A DNA stretch of 64,000 nt from JACVRW01 sp963812415 (lineage in GTDB: Bacteria; Actinomycetota; Thermoleophilia; Solirubrobacterales; Thermoleophilaceae): NCBI GenBank assembly GCA_963812415.1, contig CAWEVH010000043.1, positions 253,808 through 317,807 of the forward strand, in the 5' to 3' direction. How positions within the stretch are numbered: the first letter of the stretch is position 1; each line of letters begins with the position of its first letter. This document shows, piece by piece, positions 25,464-34,867 of the stretch. The notes below the pieces were generated by a model. The model did no database searches and was not told the DNA's origin. It saw only the letters and a program-made list of their open reading frames with translations. A program made the translations under genes and the position numbers.

Positions 25464-26910
25464 ATGAGCACGGCGGTACGACCGGGCGAACGGACCGGCG
25501 CGACTGAGGGCGAGACGGGCGCCGCCGCCCCCGCGGACGTGTTCGTCATCTTCGGCATCACCGGAGACCTCGCGAAGGTGATGACGTTCCACTCGCTGTA
25601 CCGATTGGAGCGCCGCGGGTTGCTGGACTGCCCGATCGTCGGGGTGGCGGGCGACGACTGGACCGTGCAAGCAGCTGCGTGAGCACGCCCGCACCTGCAT
25701 TGCGGACTGTGGCGAGCAGATCGACGACGAGGTCTTCGAGCGTTTCGCCGCCCGGCTCTCGTATGTGGCGGGCGACTTCGGCGACGACGACACCTACAGT
25801 CGAGTCGCGGCCGCGATGAAGGACGCGCGCAGCCCCGTGTTCTACCTCGAGATCCCGCCGTCGCTGTTCGGCATGACGATCAACGGGCTGGCGGGCGCGG
25901 GTTTGACGAAGTCGGCGCGCGTGGTGGTGGAGAAGCCCTTCGGGCACGACGTCGCGTCGGCGCGCGCGCTCAACGATGAGGTCCACGAGCACCTGGACGA
26001 GTCCCAGCTCTACCGGATCGACCACTTCCTGGGCAAGATGGGGTTGGGCGAGATCCTCTTCCTGCGGTTCGCGAACACGATGTTCGAGCCGATCTGGAAC
26101 CGCAACTACGTCTCGTGCGTGCAGATCACGATGGCGGAGGACTTCGGGGTCGAGGATCGCGGCCATTTCTACGATCCGGTCGGCGCCCTTCGTGACGTGG
26201 TCGTGAACCACCTCATGCAGGTGGTCGCAGCCGCCGCGATGGAACCCCCGGCCACAGGGGATGCGACGACGCTGAAGAACTCGATCGTCTCGGTCTTCCA
26301 GGCCATGCCCGCCGGCGACCCCGCCCACTACGTTCGTGGGCAGTACGACGGGTATCGCGAGATCGACGGCGTCGCCGCGGACTCGACGACGGAAACCTAC
26401 GCCGCCCTGCGACTGGAGATCGATAACTGGCGTTGGTCCGGGGTCCCGTTCTTCATCCGCACCGGAAAGTGTCTGCCGATCACGCAGACGGAGCTGAGGC
26501 TGGTCTTCCAGCACCCGCCACGGCTTGGCTTCGGTGCCGTGGGGCCCGAGGGCCCCGTGCCGAACCAGCTCGTCGTCAAGCTGGACCCCACGACTGGGAT
26601 CAGGCTGCTTGTCGATGCCAAGCGCGCCGACGGCATGGAGCCCCAGCCGATCAACCTGGACATGGAATTCGCCCAGGAGGGGGGCGAGGGCGCGACGCCC
26701 TACGAGGTGCTTCTTCACGCCGCGATGATCGGCGACAGCAAGCGCTTCAAGCGACAGGACAGCGTCGAGGAATGCTGGCGAGTGATGCAGCCGCTCCTCG
26801 ACGCGCCTCCGCCCGTGCATGGGTACGCGAAGGGATCCTGGGGCCCGACGGCGGCCGATGACCTCGTCCGCGGCCACGGGGGCTGGCACGGGCCGTGGGT
26901 GGCGTCGTGA
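25464..26910 (+). CDS. zwf: Glucose-6-phosphate 1-dehydrogenase, one frame change
   Basis: ATG 25464 has a good ribosome site (AGGAAGG, 6-7 nt upstream). The NADP-binding loop is FGITGDLAKVMTFHSLY, the active-site block RIDHFLGKMGLGEILFLRFAN, and late parts include RTGKCLPITQTEL. The catalytic His and Lys of RIDHxLGK are kept, but the usual Glu after GK is Met. The frame changes once near 25672 (WTVQ to KQLREHART). The enzyme oxidises glucose-6-phosphate to 6-phosphogluconolactone. It leads a run of six genes with overlapping ends that reaches to cytochrome bd. Confidence 0.92.
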
Positions 26911-28497
26911 GCTCCTACGACGTGATCGTGATCGGAAGCGGCGCCGGCGGCGGCACGCTCGTGCACCGCCTCGCCGCGTCCGGCAAGCGCATCCTGCTCC
27001 TGGAGCGCGGGGACTGGCTGCCGCGCGAGCCCGCACAACTGGTCGGCTGCCGACGTGTTCATCGACAACCGCTACATCTCGGAGGACACCTGGTACGACG
27101 CGGAGACCGCCAAGGCCTTCCAGCCTCAGGTGCACTACTTCGTCGGCGGCGCCACGAAGCTCTACGGCGCGGCGCTCTACCGCCTACGCAAGGAGGACTT
27201 CGGCGAGCTGCGCCACCACGACGGCATCTCTCCCGCCTGGCCCATCGGCTACGACGAGCTGGAGCCCTACTACACGCAGGCCGAGCAGCTCTACCAGGTC
27301 CACGGAGCGCGCGGCGAGGATCCGACCGAGCCGCCGGCGAGCGCGCCCTACCCCTTCCCGGCTGTGTCCCACGAGCCGCGCATCCAGCAGCTCGCCGAGG
27401 ACCTCGCCGCCGCCGGTCACCATCCCTTCCACGCGCCCTGCGGGGTCATGCTGGACGAGGCCGACATGGCCTACAGCAGCTGCGTCCGCTGTCCGACGTG
27501 CGACGGCTTCCCGTGCCTCGTGCACGCCAAATCCGACGCGGAGGTGCTGGCGGTGCGACCGGCGCTCGAGCACTCCAATGTCACCCTGCTGAGAAACGCC
27601 CGGGCCGTGGCACTCCACACCAACCCGGCCGGCACCGGCGTGACCGAGGTCGCGGTCGAACGCGACGGCAGCACCGAGACCTTCAGCGCGGACATCGTCG
27701 TGGTGTCCTGCGGAGCGGCCAACTCGGCCAAGCTGCTGCTGGCGTCGGCTACCGACAAGCATCCGAACGGCCTCTCGAACCGATCCGACCAGCTCGGGCG
27801 CAACTACACGTTCCACAACAGCCAGGCGGTGCTCGCCCTCTCCAAGGAGGAGAACCCGACGGTCTTCCAGAAGACCCTCGGCCTGAACGACTTCTACTTC
27901 GGCAGCGACGACTACGACTACCCGCTGGGGAACATCCAGATGGTCGGCAAGTCGCAGGCCGACATGTATCGCGGCGAGAAGCCGCTCGAGACCAAGCTGG
28001 CCCCCCACCGCACGCTCGAGAGCATGGCCCGCCACGCGGTCGACTTCTGGCTGTCGACCGAGGACCTTCCGCGGCCAGAGAACCGGGTGACCCTGGATCG
28101 CGACGGGAACGTGCGGCTGAGCTACACGCAGACGAATCACGAGTCAGCGAAGCGGCTCTACCAGGCGCTCAAGGGGCTGCTGGCGCACACCGGGATGCAT
28201 CCGGACCACCTCGTGCACCGCAACGCCTACCTCAAGACCGAGATCCCGGTCGCGGGCTGCGCCCACCAGGCCGGTACCTGCCGCTTCGGCACCGACCCCG
28301 AGGCGTCGGTGCTCAATAGCGACTGCCGGGCACACGAGCTCGACAACCTCTACGTCGTCGACACGAGCTTCTTCCCCAGCATCGGGGCGGTCAACCCGGC
28401 CCTCACCGCGATGGCCAACGCTCTCCGGGTCGGTGACCATCTACTCGATCGGCTCGGTGCGAAGAGCTCGGGAACCGAGCCCGCCCATGCCGCCTGA
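26907..28497 (+). CDS. GMC-family FAD oxidoreductase (sugar/alcohol oxidase or dehydrogenase), one frame change
   Basis: GTG 26907 overlaps the zwf stop. The FAD fold starts SSYDVIVIGSGAGGGTLVHR and continues KRILLLERGDW. Near 27047 the frame changes to ADVFIDNRYISEDTWYDAE, with FVGGATKLYGAALYRLRKEDF as the second FAD block. The C-terminus has the catalytic region CAHQAGTCRFGTDP and VVDTSFFPSIGAVNPALTAM. A Cys cluster (CVRCPTCDGFPC) is present near residue 195. The layout resembles pyranose/glucose oxidase-type members. The electron acceptor could be oxygen or the quinone pool through the neighbouring respiratory genes. It overlaps ndh by 11 bp. Confidence 0.85.
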
Positions 28498-29812
28498 CGC
28501 CGAAGCTACCGGGCGGCGCCGGGTCGTGATCGTCGGCGGCGGATTCGGCGGACTGGCCGCTGCGCTCAAGCTGCGCCACGCCGACGTCGACGTGACGATC
28601 GTCGACCGCATGAACCACCACCTCTTCCAGCCGCTCCTGTACCAGGTGGCGGCGGGCGCGCTGGCCCCGAGCGACTGCGCCGCGCCGATCCGACCGGCTC
28701 TGAAAAAGGGCTCCAACACCAGCTTCCTGATGACCGAGGTGACCGACGTGGACGCCGAGCGGCGCCAGGTGGTTCTCGATCGTGGCGACCGCCTCCCCTA
28801 CGACAGCCTCATCGTCGCGTGCGGCGCGCAGACGTCCTACTTCGGCCACGACGAGTGGAAGGACGTCTCGTGCGGTCTCAAGACGCTCGCGGACGCGGTC
28901 GACCTGCGCAAGCGCTTCTACGGTGCCTTCGAGGAGGCCGAGCGTACCGACGACGCCGCAGCGCGCGCCGAATGGCTGACGTTCGTCGTCATCGGCGGCG
29001 GGCCCACGGGCGTGGAGGTGGCGGGCGAGCTGGCGATCACCGCCGACACGATGAAGCGCCAGTTCCGCGGAATCGACCCGGGCGACGCCCAAGTGATCCT
29101 GCTCGACGCGGGCGAGCGCGTGGTCTCCGCGTTCAGTGAGAGGCTCTCGGGGAAGGTCGCTCAGCAGCTCGCCGAGCTCGGCGTGACCGTTCGCGAGGGG
29201 GCACGTGCCACCGCCATCGACGCGCGCGGCGTGTCGATCGAGATCGGCGGAGCGACAGAGCGGATCGACACCAGAACGGTCATCTGGGCCGCCGGCGTCC
29301 ACGCCGTCCCGCTCACCGGCGCCATCGCTAGCGCGACCGGTGCGAGCACCGACCGCGGCGGGCGCGTCGAGGTCAATCCTGACCTGACGGTCCCTGGCCA
29401 CTCCGAGATCTCGGTGATCGGGGACGCCGCCTCTCTCGAGGGACCGGGCGGCAAGCCCCTTCCCGGGCTCGCGACGGTTGCCATCCAGCAAGCCCACCAT
29501 GTCGCCAAGGGGATCGCCGAGGGCCGGCCCGGGGCCTCCACGCCGTTCAAGTACTTCGACAAGGGCGCCCTCGCCGTCGTCGGCAAGGGGAAGGCTGTGT
29601 GTGAGATCCGCGGGCGTGAGCTGTGGGGCCGGCCCGCCTTCTTCACCTACCTCGGAGTGCACCTCTACTACCTCGGCGGCCAGACCGGCCGTCGGGTCGA
29701 GGTGCTCCTCAGGTGGATCGGGACTCGCTTCGGCGAGCGCCGGAGCGCCCTGATCGAGGGCGAGCTCGCGAGCGTCGAGCGGGAGTCGCCCCCGGCGCAA
29801 GCCGTTCGATGA
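28487..29812 (+). CDS. ndh: Type II NADH:quinone dehydrogenase
   Basis: ATG 28487 gives about 441 residues. The first dinucleotide fold is RRVVIVGGGFGGLAAALKL, followed by RMNHHLFQPLLYQVAAGALA, the NDH-2 signature. The second fold is TFVVIGGGPTGVEVAGELA. The FAD-binding end is ISVIGDAASLEG and the quinone-site end LPGLATVAIQQAHHVAKGIA. A C-terminal amphipathic tail (YLGVHLYYLGGQTGRRVEVL) attaches it to the membrane. It passes NADH electrons to quinone without pumping. Here it sits between sugar-oxidising genes and cytochrome bd, which would re-oxidise the quinol. Confidence 0.93.
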   Translation: MPPDAEATGRRRVVIVGGGFGGLAAALKLRHADVDVTIVDRMNHHLFQPLLYQVAAGALAPSDCAAPIRPALKKGSNTSFLMTEVTDVDAERRQVVLDRGDRLPYDSLIVACGAQTSYFGHDEWKDVSCGLKTLADAVDLRKRFYGAFEEAERTDDAAARAEWLTFVVIGGGPTGVEVAGELAITADTMKRQFRGIDPGDAQVILLDAGERVVSAFSERLSGKVAQQLAELGVTVREGARATAIDARGVSIEIGGATERIDTRTVIWAAGVHAVPLTGAIASATGASTDRGGRVEVNPDLTVPGHSEISVIGDAASLEGPGGKPLPGLATVAIQQAHHVAKGIAEGRPGASTPFKYFDKGALAVVGKGKAVCEIRGRELWGRPAFFTYLGVHLYYLGGQTGRRVEVLLRWIGTRFGERRSALIEGELASVERESPPAQAVR

Positions 29813-30727
29813 CTCATGTCCCCCGGTCACCGTCCGGGCAGCAGATCGAGATCGCGCTCGGAGACCAACGGGCCATCGTCGTGGAGGTTGGTGGCGGACT
29901 CAGGGAGTACTCCGCGGCGGGCCGTGAGCTGCTTGACGGATACGGACGCCGACGAGATGAGCGGCTCGGGCCGGGGGCAGGTGCTGATCCCGTGGCCGAA
30001 CAGGATCAAGGACGGCAGCTACGAGTTCGATGGACAGCTCCACCAGCTCGCGATCAACGACGTCGAGGAGCAGGACGCGATCCACGGCCTCGTGCGTTGG
30101 GCCGCCTGGCACGTGGGCGAGCGCGAGTCGCACCGGGTCCTGATGCAGCACCGGATCCACCCCCAGCCCGGCTATCCCTTCTCGCTCGAGGTCGGCATCG
30201 AGTACTCGCTGTCGGACCGCGGCCTGCGGGTCACGACGACGGCCGTCAACGTGGGATCCGGACCGTGTCCGTATGGGTGCGGTGCCCACCCGTACCTGAG
30301 GGCGGGCACCCAGCCTGTCGACTCCGCGATGCTGCGCGCACCCGGGCGAACCGTCCTCGTCTCGGACGAGCGAGGCATCCCGGTCCGCTCGGAGGCGGTC
30401 GAGGGGACCGAGTTCGACTTCCGCCGGCCGAGGCCGATCGCCACGACCAGGCTGGACAACGCCTTCACCGACCTCGAGCGCGACGGGGACGGTCTCGCTC
30501 GCGTCTCGCTCAACGGCCCGGAGGGCGACCTGACGCTTTGGGTCGACGAGGCCTACACGTACCTGATGCTGTTCACCGGCGACCCCCTTCCCGACGTCGA
30601 CCGGCGCAGCCTCGCGATCGAGCCGATGACATGCCCCCCGAACGCGTTCCGGACGGGCGAGGACCTGATCCGCCTGGAGGCGGGCCAGTCCTTCACGAGC
30701 ATCTGGGGGATAGAGATTGGTCCCTGA
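29809..30727 (+). CDS. Aldose 1-epimerase family protein, one frame change
   Basis: ATG 29809 overlaps the ndh stop (ATGA). The start IEIALGDQRAIVVEVGGGLR is in one frame; near 29945 it changes to the frame of GQVLIPWPNRIKDGSYEFDG. The family residues follow: catalytic His in AIHGLVRWAAW, GCGAHPYLRAG with the second His, and the Glu in SLAIEPMTCPPNAF. It interconverts alpha and beta anomers of aldoses. That would feed the beta-specific GMC oxidase and glucokinase/zwf route. Its end overlaps the cydA start by 11 bp. Confidence 0.85.
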
Positions 30728-32102
30728 TCTCTTCCCGCTGGCCGCCGACCTCAGCGCCGCGCGCAGCCAGATGGCGTTCACGCTCGGCTTCCACATCATC
30801 CTGGCGTGCATCGGCGTCGCCTTCCCGGCGATCATCCTCATCGCCAACTACCTGGGGCTGAAGCGAGGCGACGCCGTCGCCCTCGACCTGGCCCGGCGCT
30901 GGTCGAAGGTGGCGGCGGTGACGTTCGTGGTCGGCGCCATCACGGGCACGGTGCTGTCGTTCGAGATGGGCCTCCTGTGGCCGGAGTTCATGCGCCGCTT
31001 CGGCGATGTCTTCGGGCTGCCATTCGCGCTCGAGGGGATCTTCTTCTTCACCGAGGCGATCTTCATCGCCATCTACATCTACGGCTGGAAGCACCTGTCC
31101 GGGTGGGCGCATTTCTGGACCGGCGTTCCCGTGGTGCTCGCTGGGCTCGGGGGTGCGTGGTCGGTCGTGGCGGCGAACTCGTGGATGAACCAGCCGGACG
31201 GGTTCAAGCTCGCGTCCGACGGGACCGTGACCGACGTGAACGCGCTGGACGCGTTCTTCAACGGAGCGGTGGCGTACGAGGCGCCGCACATGATCCTGGC
31301 CGCCTACATCGTGACCGGCTTCCTCGTCGCGTCGGTCTATGCCGTCGGCATGCTGCGCGGCCGGCGGGACCGCCACCATCGGCTCGGACTGCTGATCCCG
31401 TTCACGGTCGCGGCTATCGCGACGCCGATCCAGTTCGCGGTGGGCGATACCGCCGCCCGCTCGATCGCCAAGGACCAGCCGATCAAGTTCGCCGCCATGG
31501 AGTGCGTGCAGGAGACCGCCACGCACGTGACCGAGTACCTCGGCGGGGTCTGCACCTCGGAGGGCGTGAAGGGCGGCATCGGGATCCCCGGCCTCGACTC
31601 GTGGCTCGTCGGGTTCAGCACCGACACCAAGGTGATCGGGCTCGACTCCGTGCCCCCCGACGACCGCCCGCCCGCCAACACCCTGCTCCACCTGGCGTTC
31701 GACGCGATGGTCGGCATCTGCTCCGCCCTGATCGCGCTCGGCGCCTGGCTCGGAATCGCCTGGTGGCGCCGACGCGACATACCCAAGACGAAATGGTTCC
31801 TGCGCGCCACGGCCGTGTCGGGACTGGCGGCCATAGTGGCGCTCGAGTGCGGCTGGATCGTGACGGAGGTGGGGCGCCAGCCGTGGATCGTCTACGAGGT
31901 GATGCGCACCGAGGACGCGGTGACCCAGGCGGACGGCGTCTGGGTGAGCCTGGGCGTCGTGCTGGTCCTCTACACGGCGCTCGGGATCGCCACGGTGATG
32001 GTGCTGCGCGCGATGGCGCGCCGCTGGCGGAGCGCCGATGATGTGGACGTCCCGTACGGACCGCGCCCGACCTCGAGCGAACCTCCCGAGGCGCCGGTGT
32101 GA
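30717..32102 (+). CDS. cydA: Cytochrome bd-type quinol oxidase subunit I
   Basis: The TTG at 30717 gives 461 residues with nine membrane helices. The haem b595 ligand region is FTLGFHIILACIGVAFP (His26). The conserved FEMGLLWPEFMRRFGDVFGLPFALEGIFFFTEAIF and the GWKHLSGWAHFWTGV segment follow. The quinol-oxidising Q-loop between about residues 250 and 330 is short, like the CIO subfamily. It reduces oxygen to water with quinol, with high affinity. The overlap with the epimerase gene and the GTGA overlap with cydB show that it belongs to this operon. Confidence 0.95.
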   Translation: MVPDLFPLAADLSAARSQMAFTLGFHIILACIGVAFPAIILIANYLGLKRGDAVALDLARRWSKVAAVTFVVGAITGTVLSFEMGLLWPEFMRRFGDVFGLPFALEGIFFFTEAIFIAIYIYGWKHLSGWAHFWTGVPVVLAGLGGAWSVVAANSWMNQPDGFKLASDGTVTDVNALDAFFNGAVAYEAPHMILAAYIVTGFLVASVYAVGMLRGRRDRHHRLGLLIPFTVAAIATPIQFAVGDTAARSIAKDQPIKFAAMECVQETATHVTEYLGGVCTSEGVKGGIGIPGLDSWLVGFSTDTKVIGLDSVPPDDRPPANTLLHLAFDAMVGICSALIALGAWLGIAWWRRRDIPKTKWFLRATAVSGLAAIVALECGWIVTEVGRQPWIVYEVMRTEDAVTQADGVWVSLGVVLVLYTALGIATVMVLRAMARRWRSADDVDVPYGPRPTSSEPPEAPV

Positions 32103-33112
32103 GCAGCGCCGATGCCGTAGCGGCCGTGCTGTGGTTCGGGGTGACCCTGTACGCCGTCTTCGGCGGCGCGGACTTCGGCTCGGGCTTCTGGGCGCTCGTC
32201 GCCGGAGGCGGCGAACGCGGCAGGCGAGCGCGCGCTCTCATCGACTGGGCGATCGGCCCGGTCTGGGAGGCAAATCACGTGTGGCTGATCTTCATGCTCG
32301 TGACTCTGTGGACAGGGTTCCCGGAGGCGTTCGGCTCCGTCATGTCGACGCTGTTCATCCCACTCAGCCTCGCCGCGCTCGGCATCGTGCTGCGCGGCGC
32401 GGGGTTCGCCTTTCACCGCGTGGCCGCGAGGAGCTCGGCTCAGCGTCTCGCCGAGGCCGCCTTTGCGATCTCGTCCGTGCTCACGCCGTTCTTCATGGGG
32501 ACGGTCGTGGGGGCCGTGGCCTCCGGGCGCGTGCCGGTCGGCAACGCGGAAGGGGACCCGGTCACGAGCTGGCTGAACCCGGTATCGCTGCTCCTCGGGG
32601 CTCTGTTCGTCGGCGCCGGCGCGTACCTCGCCGCGGTCTTCCTTGTGAGCGATGCGCGCCGCTTCGGCGATCGTGACCTCGTTGCCTACTTCACCACCCG
32701 TGCGCTCGCCGCGGCGCTCGTCGCCGGAGCTCTGGCGGTCGCCGGGATCGTCGTGCTGCGCGACGACGCCCGCTATCTCTACGACGGTCTGACGAGCGAG
32801 GGCCTGCCGCTGGTGCTGATCTCGCTGGGCTGCGGTCTGGCCGCACTCGTCATGCTCTGGCGCAGGGTGCAGCACGGCATCCGTCCGCTCGCCGTCGGGG
32901 CAGTGGTCGCGGTGATCTGGGGGTGGGGCGCCGCCCAGTACCCCTACCTCCTACCGGAGACGCTCACCATCGAGGAGGGCGCCGGGGCGAGCGCGACCCT
33001 GACCGCGGTTCTCGTCGTCTTCGGCATCGCCGTCGTCGTCGTCGTGCCGGCTCTCGCGCTCCTGTTCACGCTCGACCAGCGAAGCCTCCTCGAGGAAGAG
33101 GCGGAGAGCTGA
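32099..33112 (+). CDS. cydB: Cytochrome bd-type quinol oxidase subunit II
   Basis: GTG 32099 overlaps the cydA stop. The 337-residue protein has eight membrane helices and the family hallmarks GGADFGSGFWAL and GPVWEANHVWLIFMLVTLWTGFP, followed by SVMSTLFIPLSLAALGIVLRG. CydB is the structural partner of CydA in the oxidase. No small CydX-like subunit or cydDC assembly ABC gene follows; the next gene is on the other strand 7 bp away. Confidence 0.95.
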   Translation: MSSADAVAAVLWFGVTLYAVFGGADFGSGFWALVAGGGERGRRARALIDWAIGPVWEANHVWLIFMLVTLWTGFPEAFGSVMSTLFIPLSLAALGIVLRGAGFAFHRVAARSSAQRLAEAAFAISSVLTPFFMGTVVGAVASGRVPVGNAEGDPVTSWLNPVSLLLGALFVGAGAYLAAVFLVSDARRFGDRDLVAYFTTRALAAALVAGALAVAGIVVLRDDARYLYDGLTSEGLPLVLISLGCGLAALVMLWRRVQHGIRPLAVGAVVAVIWGWGAAQYPYLLPETLTIEEGAGASATLTAVLVVFGIAVVVVVPALALLFTLDQRSLLEEEAES

Positions 33113-33119
33113 GCTCGGC

Positions 33120-33965
33120 TCAGCCCGGGTTCGGCGCCCCCTCGCCGCAGAGCCCCGGGGATCCGCAGGGCGAGTTGCCGGTGACGGCGACCTTGCGATT
33201 GCCCCCGTCCTCGCCGGACAGCTTGAACCTCACCCAGGCCGTGTTGTTCGTCTCGTCGGTCTCGAGGAAGGCTCCCTGCGGGTCGGTCGTCGAGACCAGG
33301 TAGTAGTCGTCGCGGTTGTCGAGGCCGGTGAGCGTGACCTGCTGGCCGTCGGTGGCCTGGTGGTACTGGTCCACCCAGCCGCTGCCGATGCCCTGGTGGG
33401 TGCCATGGCAGTCCCAGAAGGTGCGATCGCTGGTGGGCGCGTTACCGTCGAGCCTGTAGATCTCGATGAGGCAGAAGCCGACCTTGAACGACTGGACGCC
33501 GGCGAGCGGACCGGTCGGACTGCCCGTGCGCACCTCGAAGCGTGCGGCGTCGGCGGTGTGCCAGTGGTTGTGGGTCGGGTGGTACTCGAACACCGTCGCC
33601 ACACGGTCGGACTGGACCTGATAGCAGTCCTTGACCTGCTTCGGCTGCGTGCCGCACTCGTACTTGGCGTTGCTCGTGCGGATCTCCTGATAGGCGGTCG
33701 TGGTCAGATCGCCAACCAGGTCGTGCTCAGCCCGCAGCGCCCAGGGCCCGGGCCCGGTGTTGGCGATCCCGTTCGAGAAGCGCAGGAACTCCTCCTGCCC
33801 CTGGTTCACGAGGTTCAGGTGCTGGGGCACCACGGTCCGCAGGTCCGGGAAGAAGCGCGGATCCGGCGTCGGCGTCGACGGCGGCTTCCCGGCGAGCGCG
33901 ACCCCCACCACGCTCATCAGGACGACGACGGACACGGGCAGCACGACCAGCTTGAGCCTCGTCAT
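33120..33965 (-). CDS. Secreted lysyl oxidase-like copper protein
   Basis: The 281 residues begin with a signal peptide (LVVLPVSVVVLMSVVGVALAG). The catalytic core of the lysyl oxidase family is visible: the copper-binding cluster EYHPTHNHWHTADAARFEV, then VGFCLIEIYRLDG, FWDCHGTHQGIGSGWVDQYH and the C-terminal ETDETNNTAWVRFKL. Bacterial members oxidise primary amines of peptides or polyamines outside the cell. The usual LTQ-forming Tyr is in the QYHQATDGQQV region. It lies tail-to-tail with cydB, while its promoter region (33966-34071) is shared divergently with the peroxiredoxin gene. Confidence 0.88.
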   Translation of the reverse strand: MTRLKLVVLPVSVVVLMSVVGVALAGKPPSTPTPDPRFFPDLRTVVPQHLNLVNQGQEEFLRFSNGIANTGPGPWALRAEHDLVGDLTTTAYQEIRTSNAKYECGTQPKQVKDCYQVQSDRVATVFEYHPTHNHWHTADAARFEVRTGSPTGPLAGVQSFKVGFCLIEIYRLDGNAPTSDRTFWDCHGTHQGIGSGWVDQYHQATDGQQVTLTGLDNRDDYYLVSTTDPQGAFLETDETNNTAWVRFKLSGEDGGNRKVAVTGNSPCGSPGLCGEGAPNPG

Positions 33966-34071
33966 CTGCCGACGCTACGTCGAAGTCTCTCGTACGTCAA
34001 CCGCCGGCTCGCCCTGCTGCGATCATAATTTCCGACGCCCCGACCCCGCGCCACATCCAGGAGGACAGGCA

Positions 34072-34731
34072 ATGGCTCTGCACATCGGCGACACCGCGCC
34101 CGACTTCGACGCACAGACGACAGAGGGCACGATCCGCTTCCACGACTGGATCGGCGACTCCTGGGCCGTGCTGTTCTCGCACCCGCGCAACTTCACGCCG
34201 GTCTGCACCACGGAGCTGGGCTACATGGCCAAGATCAAGCCCGAGTTCGACAGCCGCAACGTCAAGATCATCGGCCTCTCGGTCGACCCGGTGGAGAACC
34301 ATGAGCAGTGGGCGCGCGACATCGAGGAGACCCAGGGGCACGCGCCGAACTACCCGATCATCGGCGACGCCGACTTCGAGGTGTCGAAGCTGTACGGGAT
34401 GCTGCCGGGCGACACCTCGGGCGACCCGACCGAGCGCACGCCGGCGGACAACCAGACCGTCCGCAACGTGTTCGTGATCGGGCCCGACAAGAAGATCAAG
34501 CTGATCCTCGTCTATCCCATGACGACCGGACGCAACTTCGACGAGGTGCTGCGGGTGGTCGACTCGCTGCAGCTGACCGCCACGCGCAAGGTGGCGACGC
34601 CCGTCAACTGGCAGCGGGGCGACGACGTGATCATCGCCGGGTCGGTGTCCGACGATGAGGCGAGGGAGACCTACCCGGACGGCTGGGAGTCCCCGCGCCC
34701 CTACATCCGCATCGTGCCGGAGCCGCGCTGA
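34072..34731 (+). CDS. 1-Cys peroxiredoxin (Prx6/AhpC-TSA family)
   Basis: ATG 34072 follows a ribosome site AGGAGGA. The 219 residues match the Prx6 subgroup: HPRNFTPVCTTELGYMAKI with the peroxidatic Cys, VDPVENHEQWARDIEET and IGDADFEVSKLYGML. Near the end, YPMTTGRNFDEVLRVVDSLQ and the long C-terminal arm TPVNWQRGDDVIIAGSVSDDE follow. No second conserved Cys is present, so it needs an external reductant to remove hydrogen or lipid peroxides. Confidence 0.93.
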   Translation: MALHIGDTAPDFDAQTTEGTIRFHDWIGDSWAVLFSHPRNFTPVCTTELGYMAKIKPEFDSRNVKIIGLSVDPVENHEQWARDIEETQGHAPNYPIIGDADFEVSKLYGMLPGDTSGDPTERTPADNQTVRNVFVIGPDKKIKLILVYPMTTGRNFDEVLRVVDSLQLTATRKVATPVNWQRGDDVIIAGSVSDDEARETYPDGWESPRPYIRIVPEPR

Positions 34732-34837
34732 GGCAAGCTCAGGCGAGCTCGCCGGCGATCGCCCCTCGCGGCGCGCTTCGCCTCCTTGCTCATGTGGCCG
34801 AGCGCGCCCGGCCGCGACCAATCGCTCGCGGCAGTTT

Positions 34838-34867
34838 CATCTGTACCATCACTCCGCGATACAGATG
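34838..34867. promoter_or_regulatory. Inverted repeat over the start of the tup regulator
   Basis: CATCTGTA (34838-34845) and TACAGATG (34860-34867) are perfect inverted arms separated by 14 bp. The second arm includes the ATG of the downstream HTH gene. The arrangement suits binding by a dimeric GntR-type protein and autoregulation at the transcription start. Confidence 0.5.

Noticed and set aside
25558..27135. A 525-codon minus-strand open frame opposite zwf
   Set aside because: Shadow frame; the plus strand carries the conserved G6PD motifs in the same interval.
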